Assembly: GCF_900129075.1 (NCBI RefSeq)
Contig: NZ_FQVH01000002.1
Coordinates: forward strand, 1-64,000
Direction of reading: 5' to 3'
From: Caldanaerobius fijiensis DSM 17918
GTDB lineage: Bacteria > Bacillota > Thermoanaerobacteria > Thermoanaerobacterales > Caldanaerobiaceae
DNA length: 64,000 bases
Below are positions 16,757 to 28,870 of this stretch, one piece after another. Every line of letters begins with the position of its first letter. Position 1 is the first letter of the stretch. The translations under genes were made by a program, and so were the position numbers. A model generated the notes under the pieces. It was not told where the DNA came from. It searched no databases and was given only the letters and a program-made list of their open reading frames with translations.

Positions 16757-18409
16757 TTGAAAACTGTTAATGTTAAATTTGGAAATAAAAATTATGAATG
16801 CACAGAAGGTACCAGGCTTATGGATTTTTTTAAAGAGAATGATCAATCTTATGATATGATCATAGCTGGTCTCGTAGATAACAAGCTGGTTGATTTGAAC
16901 TACAGAATACATAGGGATTGTACTGTAAAAGCGGTGGACATACGAAGCGAAGAGGGAATGAAGGTATACAGGAGAAGCATGAGCTTTGTTTTTATAAAGG
17001 CTGTACATGAAATCTATCCCCATGCCAGGGTTACAATAGAGCATTCTCTGGGGAAAGGCCTGTACTGTGAGATACACAAAGAGCGCTCATTGACTAGAGG
17101 TGACGTGGAGCTTATTAAACAGAAAATGCAAGAGATTGTTTCTAAAAATTTGCCTTTTGAGAGAATAAAGGTGTCTATAGAAGAGGCTGCAGACATTTTT
17201 AACAGGCAGGGTCAACCTGAAAAGGTAAAATTGCTTAAGTACAGTACGGAAGATAGGATGTACCTGTATAGACTTGACGGTTATTGCGACTATTTTTACG
17301 GTATTCTGGCGCCTTATACTGGATATTTAAAAGTATTTGATCTCAAATTTTATTTGCCAGGTGTGATAATACTGTTTCCTGATGTCTCTGATCCGCAAAA
17401 GGTGGCACAGTTTGTAGATCAACACAAGCTTGCCGCCATATATCAGGAGACTGAAAAATGGGGCAGGATAATGAAGGTTGATTATGTGTCCTCTTTAAAT
17501 GAGCTCGTGGAGTCAGGGGATATAAAAGAGATAATAAGAATTGCAGAAGCGTTGCATGAAAAGAAAATTGCGCAGATAGCTGATATGATAAACAAAAATC
17601 GCGATAATGTAAGGCTTATATTGATAGCGGGTCCGTCTTCTTCTGGCAAAACCACCTTTGCTCAAAGACTGTATATCCAGTTAAGGGTTAATGGATTAAG
17701 GCCTATATCCATTTCTCTAGATGATTACTTTTTGCCGTCGGAAAAAGTACCGCGGGATGAAGATGGTAAATACGACTTTGAAGACATTGAAGCCCTTGAC
17801 CTGGAATTGTTCAATGAACAATTAACTCAGCTGATACAGGGAGAAGAGGTGATTTTACCTAAATATGATTTCACTATTGGGGCAAGAGCACCTCAGGGCA
17901 GAAGAGTTAAAATCGATGCCGATCAACCTGTGATCATCGAAGGAATTCATGGCTTAAATGAAAGGTTGACAGCAGCCATACCCAAGGATCGAAAATTTAA
18001 GATATACATAAGTGCGTTAACTCAATTAAATTTAGACGATCACAATAGGATACCTACCACTGATTCAAGGCTTGTAAGGCGTATTGTGAGAGACTATATG
18101 TTCAGAGCTACTGATGCTGAAAAAACTCTTGAAATGTGGAACTCTGTTAGGCGCGGAGAAGAGAAGAATATATTTCCATATCAAGAAGAAGCTGATGTAA
18201 TGTTTAATTCTGCACTGGTGTATGAGTTAGGTGTGCTTAAAAAATATGCGGAACCTTTGTTGGCAAAAGTAGAAAGGTCGTCCAGTGTTTTTTATATGGC
18301 ACAATATTTACTGGACATTTTAAGCTACATAAAGCCCATTGAAGATGAGCAGGATATACCTGCCAATTCCATACTGAGAGAGTTTATAGGCAACAGCTGC
18401 TTTTTTTAA
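16757..18409 (+). CDS. nucleoside (uridine) kinase with N-terminal TGS and ThrRS-like domains
   Basis: A 550-residue fusion. An N-terminal TGS-like domain (about 1-65) and a threonyl-tRNA-synthetase second-additional-like domain (about 70-220, with SLGKGLYCEIH) lead into a C-terminal uridine kinase/PRK domain. That domain has the P-loop GPSSSGKTT at about 291-299 and ISLDDYFLPSEKVPRDEDG for substrate binding. The architecture is known in Thermotoga and clostridia. Uridine/cytidine salvage is the likely activity, and what the synthetase-like part does is not established. The TTG at 16757, 7 bases after AAAGGAGG, is chosen over the longer frame from 16703. It lies upstream of the pyr operon, which would suit a salvage role. 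Confidence 0.87.
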   Translation: MKTVNVKFGNKNYECTEGTRLMDFFKENDQSYDMIIAGLVDNKLVDLNYRIHRDCTVKAVDIRSEEGMKVYRRSMSFVFIKAVHEIYPHARVTIEHSLGKGLYCEIHKERSLTRGDVELIKQKMQEIVSKNLPFERIKVSIEEAADIFNRQGQPEKVKLLKYSTEDRMYLYRLDGYCDYFYGILAPYTGYLKVFDLKFYLPGVIILFPDVSDPQKVAQFVDQHKLAAIYQETEKWGRIMKVDYVSSLNELVESGDIKEIIRIAEALHEKKIAQIADMINKNRDNVRLILIAGPSSSGKTTFAQRLYIQLRVNGLRPISISLDDYFLPSEKVPRDEDGKYDFEDIEALDLELFNEQLTQLIQGEEVILPKYDFTIGARAPQGRRVKIDADQPVIIEGIHGLNERLTAAIPKDRKFKIYISALTQLNLDDHNRIPTTDSRLVRRIVRDYMFRATDAEKTLEMWNSVRRGEEKNIFPYQEEADVMFNSALVYELGVLKKYAEPLLAKVERSSSVFYMAQYLLDILSYIKPIEDEQDIPANSILREFIGNSCFF

Positions 18410-18492
18410 TCCAGGATGGTGTATTTATAAACAAAAAATAGTGTTTTTATAAAATGATGAGTGGTTGCAAAACGATATAGGGGGAAAAAGCG

Positions 18493-19410
18493 TTGAATCA
18501 ACTTATAATAGAGGAAAAAATACTTTTGAATATAACCACACTCTTTTTTGGGTATATCATAAAAAGGTTGAGGATTTTACCTGAGGGTACCGGAGATGTA
18601 CTCAGCAAATTTATATTGTACATCACATTGCCTGCAACAATTTTAAACGTTTTTATGAACTCTAAGATTTACCCTCAGCTTTTTATTTTGCCTGTGACAA
18701 GTATAATTCTAGGTGTTTTAACTTTTGTTTTTGGTTACTTTGTAATAAGAAAAATTGATTTAGAAAGTAAGACGAAATGGACACTATTAATATCTATATG
18801 CGGGTACAATGTGGGGCTTTTTGCGTTTCCTTTTGTTCAACAGGTTTACGGCAATAAAGGCTTGATTAACATGGCTATGTTTGATATGGGGAATTCGTTT
18901 ATTGTATTCGGTCTGGCATATGGTATATCTTTTTTGGCTTCAGAAAAAGAAAAAATTGATTTAAAAGCTATCGTAAAAAAGATATTACTGTTTTTACCAT
19001 TGGATGTGTATGTGCTATCTATCGTAATGAACCTGATGGGTATAAAATTTGGGAAAATTCCTCAACAGTTTATATCACAGCTGTCAATTCCCAATGGAGT
19101 TCTTGCTTTATTTACAATAGGTTATTTTTTAGATTTTAATTTAAATAAAGATGAATTAAAAGCGCTTGTCACAGGATTGTTTATAAAGTTTTTACCTGGA
19201 GTGCTTTTATTTCTATTGATCCCGTTGATATTTAGCACTAAATTGCTTATAATAAAGGTTATAACCATAGGAGCAATTTTGCCCACGCCTATGGTGGCTG
19301 TTATTTATTCCAGTGATAGAGGATTAAATGTCAAGCTGTCGTCAATTTTTGTGACAGCGACGATTCTTGTAAGCCTCGTGTTTATGGTTATTATAATGCT
19401 AAGTTGGTAA
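18493..19410 (+). CDS. AEC-family transporter (auxin efflux carrier/malate permease type)
   Basis: A 305-residue membrane protein with about ten hydrophobic segments. It is recognised as an AEC-family carrier from the N-terminal FGYIIKRLRILPEGTGDVLSK region, the IYITLPATIL-type helix and the CGYNVGLFAFPFVQQVYG motif. Such carriers move organic anions (malate-type) or related compounds. The substrate here is unknown. It starts with TTG after AGGGGGAA. The MFS gene follows 37 bp downstream and may share a transcript. Confidence 0.82.
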   Translation: MNQLIIEEKILLNITTLFFGYIIKRLRILPEGTGDVLSKFILYITLPATILNVFMNSKIYPQLFILPVTSIILGVLTFVFGYFVIRKIDLESKTKWTLLISICGYNVGLFAFPFVQQVYGNKGLINMAMFDMGNSFIVFGLAYGISFLASEKEKIDLKAIVKKILLFLPLDVYVLSIVMNLMGIKFGKIPQQFISQLSIPNGVLALFTIGYFLDFNLNKDELKALVTGLFIKFLPGVLLFLLIPLIFSTKLLIIKVITIGAILPTPMVAVIYSSDRGLNVKLSSIFVTATILVSLVFMVIIMLSW

Positions 19411-19447
19411 TTGAATTATATTAATTATATACAAGGGGGAAAAATTT

Positions 19448-20620
19448 ATGGACAAAAGTAAAAGGTTTTACTATTTTTTTGTAGCTTTTTATGCCATTTC
19501 TTTTATGAGCGGCGCGATTTACGGGACGTTTTTGCCTGTTTATCTGGACCATATAGGTTATAATAAAGCGTCAATAGGCGTGTTGATGTCACTTGGACCT
19601 TTTGTTGCTATAATTGCACAGCCGTTCTGGGGTATTACCAGTGATAGGGCCAGATCAAAAAATTTTGTATTACAGCTTTTGTTTTTGTGCAGCATCGCTA
19701 TAATGGCTTTGTATCCGATGTCCAGGAATTTTTACTATTTAATAGTCGTTATAACCGCATTTACATTCTTTCAAACCTCGACAGGTCCCATTGGAGATAC
19801 TATAACGCTAGAATACCTGGATGAAACTCAACAAAAGTTTGGACCTATAAGGATGGCGGGTACATTGGGGTATTCGTTGATGTCAATAGTGGCTGGCTTT
19901 TTCGCACAGAGATACATAGGCAGTATATTTGCGCTTAATATTGCTGTTATGTTTACTGCCTTTATGCTGGTCTTTAAACTGCCCAGGATAAAAGGACATC
20001 AATCGAAAAAAAATCGCGTGCCCATATGGAAGTTATTTTCAAACAAAAACCTGGTTATACTCATGGCATTAAACTTTATGGTCCAGGTAACCCTTGGATT
20101 TTACTATACTTATTTTCCGCTTTACTTTAAACAGCTGGGTGGAAGTAATAGCCTTCTGGGATGGGCGTACTTTATATCCAGCTTGAGTGAAGTGCCGTTT
20201 TTATTGTATGCTGACAGGATTTTAAAGAAAATAGGTCCTCGCTACACCCTTCTGGGGGCTACCACAGTAGCGGGTATCAGGTGGCTTTTGATGTCGTTTG
20301 TGCCAAAGGCCTATATGTTTTTGCCATTGCAGCTTTTACACGGTTTGATATTTATCGTCCTCTATTATTCCATGGCCACGTATATAAACCAGGAAGTACC
20401 CATGGAGTTAAAAGCTTCAGGGCAAACGATAAACAGCTTGATAGGTATGGGAATTGCCAGGATAACAGGTAGCTTGCTTGGCGGATTTTTAAGCGATATC
20501 TATGGCATAAAGATGATGTTTATGTATAATTCGCTGTTGGCTTTCGCCACGGTGTTGGTTTTTGGATACTTTTTTATAAAAAAGGATAGGACAAGGGCAG
20601 TAGAGAAGGTTAATATTTAA
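19448..20620 (+). CDS. MFS transporter
   Basis: A 390-residue major facilitator protein with about twelve hydrophobic helices. The first loop GITSDRARSKN is an MFS motif-A-like segment. The layout (FLPVYLDHIGYNKASIGV, then ILKKIGPRYTLLG between the halves) resembles the LacY/nucleoside-symporter-like MFS_1-like group. An AAGGGGGAAA site precedes the ATG. It sits between the uridine kinase-like gene and the pyr operon, so nucleoside uptake is an attractive guess. Nothing in the sequence fixes the substrate. The pyr promoter follows immediately, with no obvious terminator between. Confidence 0.85.
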   Translation: MDKSKRFYYFFVAFYAISFMSGAIYGTFLPVYLDHIGYNKASIGVLMSLGPFVAIIAQPFWGITSDRARSKNFVLQLLFLCSIAIMALYPMSRNFYYLIVVITAFTFFQTSTGPIGDTITLEYLDETQQKFGPIRMAGTLGYSLMSIVAGFFAQRYIGSIFALNIAVMFTAFMLVFKLPRIKGHQSKKNRVPIWKLFSNKNLVILMALNFMVQVTLGFYYTYFPLYFKQLGGSNSLLGWAYFISSLSEVPFLLYADRILKKIGPRYTLLGATTVAGIRWLLMSFVPKAYMFLPLQLLHGLIFIVLYYSMATYINQEVPMELKASGQTINSLIGMGIARITGSLLGGFLSDIYGIKMMFMYNSLLAFATVLVFGYFFIKKDRTRAVEKVNI

Positions 20621-20634
20621 AAGTAAAAACGTAC

Positions 20635-20663
20635 TTGCAAAAGGCTCAATAATAGTATATAAT
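20635..20663 (+). promoter_or_regulatory. promoter of the pyr operon
   Basis: TTGCAA (20635-20640), a 17-bp spacer and TATAAT (20658-20663). The -10 is perfect. The following 5' leader carries the PyrR site and attenuator. Confidence 0.75.
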
Positions 20664-20687
20664 AATTCTAGTTAAATAAAGGCCTTT

Positions 20688-21380
<693 letters not shown>

Positions 21381-21386
21381 CCTTTT

Positions 21387-21515
21387 AAATTAGTCCTGTG
21401 AGGCTAATAAGGGGAGCGGGACTCCCTGAATAATAGATGGGAGGAGATTATTATGGTTAAAACTAAACAGGTGGTAGAAAATAGGATAGAATAGGTCGTT
21501 CTATCCTATTTTTTT
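21387..21515 (+). promoter_or_regulatory. second PyrR site and terminator, between pyrR and pyrB
   Basis: A PyrR-type hairpin has ATTAG (21389-21393) with CTAAT (21404-21408) around TCCTGTGAGG, then AAGG, matching the first site. Downstream, a 12-bp perfect stem (21480-21491 with 21499-21510) plus a T-run forms a terminator. Unlike the first attenuator, I see no clean antiterminator pairing of the PyrR hairpin with the terminator. Instead a small leader ORF runs into the stem. CTCCC (21422-21426) can pair either with GGGAG at 21412-21416 or with GGGAG of the leader ORF ribosome site at 21439-21443. Confidence 0.8.
21453..21494 (+). CDS. 13-residue leader peptide in the pyrB attenuator
   Basis: ATG at 21453 preceded by GGGAGGAG (21439-21446, 6 bases away) opens a 13-codon frame, MVKTKQVVENRIE, closing at TAG 21492-21494. 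The last four sense codons form the 5' arm of the terminator and the stop codon opens its loop. A ribosome finishing this ORF would therefore cover the arm and block termination. The ribosome site can be hidden by CTCCC upstream. The placement suggests a translated leader used for coupling. There is no direct evidence that it is made. Confidence 0.5.
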   Translation: MVKTKQVVENRIE

Positions 21516-21550
21516 GTGCGATGAAACAAATATTGAGGAGGTTAGTAACC

Positions 21551-22486
21551 ATGTTAAGAAAGGATCTTTTGGGATTGAGATTTTTAACGACAAAGGAAAT
21601 TGAAGAAATTCTGAATTTAGCTAGGGATATGAAAAAATCTCTAGTGTATAAGATAGATAGGACTTCTACTCTTAAGGGCAAAACGCTTGTTACCTTGTTT
21701 TATGAACCCAGTACCAGGACCAGAACGTCCTTTGAACTGGCAGCTAAATACCTGGGAGCCAATGTGGTGTGCATAGAGACAGCGACCAGCAGTGTGGTCA
21801 AAGGGGAATCTCTGATTGATACAGCCAGGACCATAGATAGCATGGGAGTAGATATGATAGCCATAAGACATCCTATGACAGGGGCTCCAGGGATTATAGC
21901 CAGGGAAGTAAAGGCCGCAGTTATAAATGCTGGAGATGGTATCAACGAGCACCCGACTCAGGCACTTTTGGATATGCTGACTATTTTAGAAAAGAAAGGG
22001 CGCTTAAAAGGCCTTACGGTGACAATTGTGGGCGATATACTTCACAGTCGGGTAGCTCGTTCTAATATATTCGGCATGACTAAAATGGGCATAAATATAA
22101 GGGTGGCAGGGCCTTCAACCCTCATACCGCCAGGTCTGCAGAATTTAGGAGTAGAGGTTTACAATGATGCGGATGAAGCGGTTAAAGGAGCCGATGTGGT
22201 TATGGCCTTGAGGATACAGCTGGAAAGACAAAAAAGTGGCTTATTTCCCTCGTTAGGAGAATTTCACAGGATGTACGGCATAGATGACAGGAGGATGAGA
22301 TTGGCGGCAGATGATGCTATATTGATGCACCCGGGACCAATGAACAGAGGTGTAGAGGTATCATATGAGATTGCCGATGAAAGAATATGTACGGCTGATG
22401 AACAGGTTACCAGTGGAGTAGCTGTCAGAATGGCCTTGCTTACGCTGTTATCTGAGAGGAGTGCGGCTTATGAAAATATTGTTTAA
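21551..22486 (+). CDS. pyrB: aspartate carbamoyltransferase, catalytic chain
   Basis: A 311-residue ATCase catalytic subunit, making N-carbamoyl-aspartate from carbamoyl phosphate and aspartate, the committed step of UMP synthesis. Seen: the carbamoyl-phosphate loop STRTRTSF (54-61), [15 protein letters not shown], and HPGPMNRG. No pyrI regulatory gene follows, so control is by PyrR rather than by a PyrI subunit. GAGGAGG at 21535-21541 gives good spacing to ATG 21551. The frame extends to 21521. The 3' end overlaps pyrC by 17 bp. Confidence 0.96.
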   Translation: MLRKDLLGLRFLTTKEIEEILNLARDMKKSLVYKIDRTSTLKGKTLVTLFYEPSTRTRTSFELAAKYLGANVVCIETATSSVVKGESLIDTARTIDSMGVDMIAIRHPMTGAPGIIAREVKAAVINAGDGINEHPTQALLDMLTILEKKGRLKGLTVTIVGDILHSRVARSNIFGMTKMGINIRVAGPSTLIPPGLQNLGVEVYNDADEAVKGADVVMALRIQLERQKSGLFPSLGEFHRMYGIDDRRMRLAADDAILMHPGPMNRGVEVSYEIADERICTADEQVTSGVAVRMALLTLLSERSAAYENIV

Positions 22487-23756
22487 AGCGGGACGGATTG
22501 TAAACTGTGATCAAGAAAAGGTCTGCGATTTATTGATTGAAGATAAAAAGATAGTAGCTATAGCTGACGAGATAGATGCCGATGATGCATTGGTAATAGA
22601 TGCCAGAGGATTGTTGGTTATGCCGGGATTCGTAGACATGCATTGCCATCTGAGAGATCCTGGATATGAATATAAAGAGACCATAAGGACAGGAACAATG
22701 GCCGCTGCCCGGGGAGGATTTACGACAATAGCCTGTATGCCCAATACCAATCCTGTGGTGGACAACAAAGTGGTGTTGGAGTATATAAAATCAAAGGCTG
22801 TAAGAGAGGGCGTTGTAAATGTATTGCCCATCGGTGCCATAACAAAAGGCCTGAATGGCGAAGAATTGTCGGAAATGGGTGAACTTAAGGAAAATGGCGT
22901 GGTGGCACTGTCTGATGATGGAAAATCGGTAATGAATGCAGGCCTCATGAAAAGGGCATTGTCTTATGCCAGGATGCTTGATATGCTCGTCATATCCCAT
23001 TGCGAGGACGTGAATATAACAGGAGAAGGAGTAATGAATTCAGGCTACATGGCCACGCTTTTAGGGTTAAAAGGTATGCCTGCTGAAGCAGAAGAAGTTA
23101 TGATCTCAAGGGATGCCATTCTGGCACTGCATACAGGGGCGCGCCTTCATATAGCCCATGTGAGCACGAAGATATCTACGGATATTATAAGGTGGACTAA
23201 AAAAATGGGCGTAAATATAACAGCAGAAGTTACACCCCATCACCTTTCTCTCACGGAGGAGGAAGTGGACGGTTATAATACTGACACCAAGGTTAACCCG
23301 CCTTTGCGGACGCGCGAAGATATCATGGCGTTGATAGACGGATTAAAAGACGGCACTATTGACTGTATTGCCACAGATCATGCTCCTCACGGTATACAGG
23401 ATAAGAATGTGGAATACGCCAGAGCGGCTTTTGGCATATCAGGCTTTGAAACGGCCTTCTCGGTGATAAATACTTACCTTGTAGAGAAAAAGCATATTGA
23501 TTACAAAGACGTGGTGCGACTTATGTCAACAAACCCTGCTAAAATTCTTGGAATAGATAGAGGATACATTAAAGAAGGAGCCGTTGCTGATATTGTGCTG
23601 GTAGATCCTGAGGCAGCGTACGTGGTAGATAAAAATAAGTTTTACTCAAAAGGTAAAAATACTCCATATGATGGAAAGGTTTTAAAGGGAGTTATAAAGA
23701 TGACTTTGGTCGGCGGCAAGGTGGTTTACAATAGCGAGGAGGGGATATTGTGTTGA
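22470..23756 (+). CDS. pyrC: dihydroorotase
   Basis: A 428-residue class I dihydroorotase, cyclising carbamoyl-aspartate to dihydroorotate. Seen: the zinc motif [10 protein letters not shown] with His58 and His60, ACMPNTNPV, the metal His in VISHCED and LHIAHVST, and [17 protein letters not shown] lies 8 bases before the ATG, inside the end of pyrB, so the two genes are translationally coupled. Its stop lies within the first codons of pyrF. Confidence 0.96.
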   Translation: MKILFKAGRIVNCDQEKVCDLLIEDKKIVAIADEIDADDALVIDARGLLVMPGFVDMHCHLRDPGYEYKETIRTGTMAAARGGFTTIACMPNTNPVVDNKVVLEYIKSKAVREGVVNVLPIGAITKGLNGEELSEMGELKENGVVALSDDGKSVMNAGLMKRALSYARMLDMLVISHCEDVNITGEGVMNSGYMATLLGLKGMPAEAEEVMISRDAILALHTGARLHIAHVSTKISTDIIRWTKKMGVNITAEVTPHHLSLTEEEVDGYNTDTKVNPPLRTREDIMALIDGLKDGTIDCIATDHAPHGIQDKNVEYARAAFGISGFETAFSVINTYLVEKKHIDYKDVVRLMSTNPAKILGIDRGYIKEGAVADIVLVDPEAAYVVDKNKFYSKGKNTPYDGKVLKGVIKMTLVGGKVVYNSEEGILC

Positions 23757-24613
23757 TAGATAAATTTATCAGCGAGATAGAATCCAAGCGAAATTGTGCA
23801 GTGGTAGGCCTTGATACGCAATATGAATATGTGCCTGATAAGATGAAAAAAAGCGATCCTATAGAATCTATATGGGAATTCAATAAGAGGATAATTGATG
23901 CTATTTATGAAATTGTGGCAGTAGTTAAGATTCAGATAGCGATGTATGAGCAATATGGTGTGGCTGGTTTGGATCTGTTTTACAGGACATCGCATTATGC
24001 TAAGGAAAAAGGTATGTACGTCATAGCGGATGTAAAAAGAGGGGATATATCTTCAACTGCGGTCGCTTATTCTAAAGCATTTTTAACAAGACCGGATATT
24101 GATTTTGTGACGGTAAATCCTTACATGGGATATGATTCTATCAAACCGTTCATAGATGATTGTGTCAAATACGATAAGGGAATTTTTATTCTAACAAAAA
24201 CGTCCAATCCCTCCTCTGGTGATATTCAGGATCTGATTGCAGATGGGCGTCCAATATATGAGCACGTTGCTATAAAGGTCGATCAGTGGGGTAAAGATTA
24301 TGTAGGAGAAAGAGGCTATTCTTTTGTGGGAGCGGTAATAGGTGCTACTTATCCTGAACAGGCCAAAAAGCTCAGGGCTTTGATGCCCAATGCATATATA
24401 CTGGTGCCTGGATACGGGGTGCAGGGTGCGACAGCTCAGGATGCTGCAGCTGCTTTTAATAGAGATGGCCTAGGTGCCATTGTAAATTCATCCAGGGGGA
24501 TTCTCCTGTCATATAAAAAACACCCCGAAATAGGCTTAGAAGATGCGATAATACAGGAGGTTATAAGGATGAGGGATGATCTCAACAGCGCAATCAGGGG
24601 TGATAAAAAATGA
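23750..24613 (+). CDS. pyrF: orotidine-5'-phosphate decarboxylase
   Basis: A 287-residue OMP decarboxylase, converting OMP to UMP, of the longer subfamily common in clostridia. Seen: [17 protein letters not shown] near the N-terminus, the catalytic [11 protein letters not shown] (Lys-x-x-Asp), and [13 protein letters not shown] towards the C-terminus. It starts at GTG 23750 (or TTG 23753) after GAGGAGGGG and overlaps the pyrC stop by 7 bp. Its position between pyrC and carA differs from Bacillus, where pyrF follows pyrD. Its TGA overlaps the carA ATG. Confidence 0.93.
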   Translation: MLIDKFISEIESKRNCAVVGLDTQYEYVPDKMKKSDPIESIWEFNKRIIDAIYEIVAVVKIQIAMYEQYGVAGLDLFYRTSHYAKEKGMYVIADVKRGDISSTAVAYSKAFLTRPDIDFVTVNPYMGYDSIKPFIDDCVKYDKGIFILTKTSNPSSGDIQDLIADGRPIYEHVAIKVDQWGKDYVGERGYSFVGAVIGATYPEQAKKLRALMPNAYILVPGYGVQGATAQDAAAAFNRDGLGAIVNSSRGILLSYKKHPEIGLEDAIIQEVIRMRDDLNSAIRGDKK

Positions 24614-25683
24614 GAGCATATCTTTTATTAGAAAACGGCGTGTACTTTGAAGGGGAATCCATTGGTTTACCTGGAGAAACTGTAGGTGAAGTGGTATTCA
24701 ACACAGGGATGACCGGTTATCAGGAAGTGCTTACAGATCCTTCTTATTATGGCCAGATCGTGACTATGACATATCCGTTGATAGGTAATTACGGTATAAA
24801 CGAAGAGGATTTTCAATCCTATAAGCCCCATGTGAGAGGTTTTGTGGTCAGAGAAGCTTGTGAAAAGCCCAGTAATTTCAGGTATAAGTATACCCTTGAC
24901 GAATATCTTAAAGCTAATAATATTGTTGGTATTCAAGGGGTTGATACCAGGGCTCTTACCAAGATAATAAGAGAAAAAGGCACTATGATGGGCATGATCA
25001 CATTGAATATTTCGGATATAGAAGAAAAGCTCAAGGCCATCAGGGGTCATATAGAAAGGGATCACGTAGAGCGAGTAACAACCAGAGAAGTCTATCATAT
25101 CCATGGAAGTGGTTATAGGGTAGCGGTAATAGATTATGGGATAAAGACAAATATTATTGAGAATTTGAAAATACGTGGTTTAGATATCACAGTATTTCCT
25201 GCACGCTGTGCCGCTGAAGATATACTGGATATAAAACCAGATGGTATACTTTTGTCCAACGGACCTGGAGACCCTAAAGATGCGATGTATGCCGTAGAAC
25301 AGGTAGATAAGCTCATAGGGAAAGTACCTGTTTTTGGCATATGCCTCGGCCATCAGATATTATCGCTGGCTTTAGGAGCAGATACCAGTAAGTTAAAGTA
25401 TGGACACAGGGGTTGTAATCATCCTGTTAAGGATCTGAAAAGTGATAGAACTTATATCACATCACAGAACCATGGGTATACAGTCATACCCGAAAGCTTA
25501 CCTGATGATGTGGAAATAACCCATATAAACATCAACGATAATACCGTAGAGGGAATAAGGCATAAAAAATTGCCAGTGTATAGTGTGCAATTTCACCCTG
25601 AAGCATCCCCAGGACCTTATGACACATTATACCTATTTGACGTCTTCGTCGACATGATGAAAAGGAGGGTGGCAGATGTATAA
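24610..25683 (+). CDS. carA: carbamoyl phosphate synthase, small (glutaminase) subunit
   Basis: A 357-residue glutamine amidotransferase subunit, supplying ammonia to CarB. The N-terminal half has the conserved [17 protein letters not shown]. The class I amidotransferase half has the nucleophile Cys245 in GICLGHQ and the His/Glu pair in [14 protein letters not shown] overlap with pyrF and an 8-bp overlap with carB show tight coupling. Because it is inside the pyr operon it should be PyrR-controlled. Confidence 0.96.
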   Translation: MRAYLLLENGVYFEGESIGLPGETVGEVVFNTGMTGYQEVLTDPSYYGQIVTMTYPLIGNYGINEEDFQSYKPHVRGFVVREACEKPSNFRYKYTLDEYLKANNIVGIQGVDTRALTKIIREKGTMMGMITLNISDIEEKLKAIRGHIERDHVERVTTREVYHIHGSGYRVAVIDYGIKTNIIENLKIRGLDITVFPARCAAEDILDIKPDGILLSNGPGDPKDAMYAVEQVDKLIGKVPVFGICLGHQILSLALGADTSKLKYGHRGCNHPVKDLKSDRTYITSQNHGYTVIPESLPDDVEITHININDNTVEGIRHKKLPVYSVQFHPEASPGPYDTLYLFDVFVDMMKRRVADV

Positions 25684-28600
25684 AAAGGTAATGGTAATCG
25701 GATCAGGACCAATAGTCATAGGACAGGCAGCTGAGTTTGATTATTCGGGAACACAGGCTTGTCGATCCCTTAAAGAAGAGGGGGTCGAAGTTGTATTGGT
25801 AAACAGCAATCCCGCTACTATAATGACAGATACAGAAATAGCTGATAAGATATACATTGAGCCGTTAAAAGTGGAGGTTATAAAAAATATCATCGCAAAG
25901 GAGCGCCCTGATGGCCTGTTGCCTACATTGGGCGGTCAAACGGGATTAAATCTGGCTGTAGAGCTGGCAGAATCCGGTGTGCTCGATGAATACGGTGTGG
26001 AACTCATGGGTACAAAATTGGAGTCTATAAAGAAAGCAGAAGACAGGGATGAGTTTCGCAAGACCATGCTGGAAATAGGTGAACCTATACTACCGAGCCA
26101 TGTGGCCAATAGCGTTGATGAAGCTGTAAAAATAGCTGGTGAGATAGGCTATCCGGTTATAGTAAGGCCTGCCTATACACTAGGGGGAACAGGTGGTGGC
26201 ATAGCGCAGGATGAAGCACAGCTTAAAGAGATTGCAGCATCAGGTTTGCAGTACAGCAGAACACACCAGGTGCTAATAGAAAAGAGTGTGTACGGCTGGA
26301 AAGAGATTGAGTATGAGGTTATGAGGGATAGCAAGGGAAATTGCATAACGGTTTGTAATATGGAAAATATCGATCCTGTAGGGATTCACACCGGTGACAG
26401 CATAGTAGTAGCACCGTCTCAAACATTATCTGATAAAGAATACCAGATGTTAAGGCGTGCATCACTCAAGATAATCGACGCATTAAAGATAGAAGGAGGT
26501 TGTAATGTACAGTTTGCCCTCAACCCTAAAAGCTTTGAGTACTACGTCATAGAGGTAAATCCGCGGGTTAGCCGTTCCAGCGCCCTGGCTTCTAAAGCTA
26601 CCGGTTATCCCATTGCCAAAGTTGCCGCGAAAATAGCGCTAGGTTATAGCCTTGATCAGATAAAAAATGCAGTAACAGGTAAGACCTATGCGTGTTTTGA
26701 ACCATCTATAGATTATGTTGTGATAAAGATACCCAGGTGGCCGTTTGATAAATTCTATACTGCTGATAGAAAATTAGGTACTCAAATGAAAGCTACAGGA
26801 GAAGTAATGGCCATAGGTACATCTTTTGAATCGGCTCTTTTAAAAGGGATTAGATCTCTGGAAATAGGTGTAGATCACCTTTGGCATAAAGGCATATCTA
26901 GGCTTTCAAATGAAGAAGTTATCGAGAAAATGAAAATGGAAGACGATGAGAGAATTTTTGCTGTGGCAGAGGCTATGAGAAGGGGCATGCCTCTGGATGA
27001 GATACATCGTATCACCCATATAGATATGTTTTTCCTTGATAAAATATTTAATATAATAATGATGGAACGTGAATTGTGCTCATCAGAAATCAATAGCGAT
27101 CTGCTTTTAAAGGCTAAAAAGAAGGGTTTCTCGGATAAGGCTATTGCGAGGTTAATAGGTAAAACAGAGGATTACGTAAGAAATATGCGAATTGAATATG
27201 GCATTACCCCGTCTTATAAAATGGTGGATACGTGCGCAGCGGAATTTGAGGCGGTATCACCCTACTATTATTCTACTTATGATGGTTCTGATGAGGTGGC
27301 GTATTCTAATAAGCCCAAGGTGATTGCCATAGGATCCGGCCCCATAAGGATAGGTCAGGGTATAGAGTTTGACTACTGCCTTGTACACTCAATATGGGCG
27401 TTAAAAAAGATGGGATATGAGGCTGTGGTTATAAACAACAATCCTGAAACGGTGAGTACAGACTTTGATACATCTGATAGGCTGTATTTTGAACCGTTGA
27501 CTCTAGAAGATGTGCTAGCAGTGATACAGAAAGAAAAGCCTGAAGGAGTACTGGTACAGTTTGGAGGCCAGACGGCTATAAAGCTTACAAATGCCCTCAG
27601 TAGATTGGGAGTAAAAATATTGGGAACAAGTCCGCAGAGCATTGACGAGGCTGAAGACAGGGATAAATTTGATGAACTGCTGGAGAGGCTGGACATGAAG
27701 AGGCCTAAAGGCAAAGGCGTTGTGGGTCTGGAACAAGCATTGAAGACAGCTGGTGAATTGGGCTATCCGGTGTTGGTAAGACCTTCTTATGTCTTAGGAG
27801 GACAGGGCATGCAAGTGGTGTATTCGGATGATGATTTGAGAAAATACGTCAATGCTGCCCTGGATATGTCTGATGAATTTCCTATATTAATTGATAAATA
27901 CCTTATGGGAAAAGAAGTTGAGGTTGATGCCATATCCGATGGCCAGGACATTTTGATACCAGGTATAATGGAGCATTTGGAGCGGGCAGGTGTTCATTCT
28001 GGCGATAGCATATCGATTTATCCTACGATAACCGTCAGTCGGGATATGGTGGACAAAATCGTCGATTATACCCAGAGGCTATCAAAAGCATTAAACGTGA
28101 AAGGGCTTATAAATGTTCAGTTTGTCATATACGATGACGAGCTATATGTTATAGAGGTAAATCCCAGGTCCAGCAGAACGGTACCGTATATAAGCAAAGT
28201 GACTGGTGTTCCTATGATAGAGCTTGCTACAAAAGCTGCTATGGGAGCAAGGATTGCCGATATGGGGTATGGGACCGGGTTGTACAAAAAGGCTGATAAA
28301 TACGCGGTTAAAGTGCCTGTCTTTTCGTTTCAGAAGTTGCCGATGGTTGAAGTAGCTCTGGGTCCTGAGATGAAATCCACCGGCGAGGTCTTGGGCGTAT
28401 CTCCTGACTTTACAGAGGCATTATATAAAGGTATGATTGCAGCGGGCATTAATATACCGCAAAAAGGCAATGTACTCATAACAGTGGCTGATGTGGATAA
28501 GAAGGAAATATTGCCATTGGCTAAGGAATTTATCGAATTGGGATTTAATATACTGGCAACCCAGGGTACAGCTGAATTTTTGCGCAGCAATGGTATTGAG

Positions 28601-28870
28601 GCTCAAATGGTGTCAAAACTGGAGGATGGGCACCCCAATATAATTGATTTGATGGATCAAGGTATAATACAAATTGTCATCAATACGCCTACGAGGGGCA
28701 AAGAACCTATGAGAGACGGTTACAATATTAGAAGTAGAGCAGTAAGGCTTTCGATACCGTGCATAACGTCTATTGACACAGCATATGGCCTATTAAGGTG
28801 TATAAAATCTCAAAAAAATTTGGGTGAACTACCCGTGTATGCATTAAAAGATGAGGATGTGAGAAATTGA
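25676..28870 (+). CDS. carB: carbamoyl phosphate synthase, large subunit
   Basis: A full-length 1064-residue synthetase subunit. Two tandem ATP-grasp halves are evident, with [20 protein letters not shown] near residue 9 and [16 protein letters not shown] near residue 560. [13 protein letters not shown] and [12 protein letters not shown] mark the ATP sites. The C-terminal MGS-like allosteric domain follows residue about 930 ([15 protein letters not shown]). It forms carbamoyl phosphate for both pyrimidines and arginine. No separate arginine copy is in the window. No internal break is seen. Confidence 0.97.
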   Translation: MYKKVMVIGSGPIVIGQAAEFDYSGTQACRSLKEEGVEVVLVNSNPATIMTDTEIADKIYIEPLKVEVIKNIIAKERPDGLLPTLGGQTGLNLAVELAESGVLDEYGVELMGTKLESIKKAEDRDEFRKTMLEIGEPILPSHVANSVDEAVKIAGEIGYPVIVRPAYTLGGTGGGIAQDEAQLKEIAASGLQYSRTHQVLIEKSVYGWKEIEYEVMRDSKGNCITVCNMENIDPVGIHTGDSIVVAPSQTLSDKEYQMLRRASLKIIDALKIEGGCNVQFALNPKSFEYYVIEVNPRVSRSSALASKATGYPIAKVAAKIALGYSLDQIKNAVTGKTYACFEPSIDYVVIKIPRWPFDKFYTADRKLGTQMKATGEVMAIGTSFESALLKGIRSLEIGVDHLWHKGISRLSNEEVIEKMKMEDDERIFAVAEAMRRGMPLDEIHRITHIDMFFLDKIFNIIMMERELCSSEINSDLLLKAKKKGFSDKAIARLIGKTEDYVRNMRIEYGITPSYKMVDTCAAEFEAVSPYYYSTYDGSDEVAYSNKPKVIAIGSGPIRIGQGIEFDYCLVHSIWALKKMGYEAVVINNNPETVSTDFDTSDRLYFEPLTLEDVLAVIQKEKPEGVLVQFGGQTAIKLTNALSRLGVKILGTSPQSIDEAEDRDKFDELLERLDMKRPKGKGVVGLEQALKTAGELGYPVLVRPSYVLGGQGMQVVYSDDDLRKYVNAALDMSDEFPILIDKYLMGKEVEVDAISDGQDILIPGIMEHLERAGVHSGDSISIYPTITVSRDMVDKIVDYTQRLSKALNVKGLINVQFVIYDDELYVIEVNPRSSRTVPYISKVTGVPMIELATKAAMGARIADMGYGTGLYKKADKYAVKVPVFSFQKLPMVEVALGPEMKSTGEVLGVSPDFTEALYKGMIAAGINIPQKGNVLITVADVDKKEILPLAKEFIELGFNILATQGTAEFLRSNGIEAQMVSKLEDGHPNIIDLMDQGIIQIVINTPTRGKEPMRDGYNIRSRAVRLSIPCITSIDTAYGLLRCIKSQKNLGELPVYALKDEDVRN

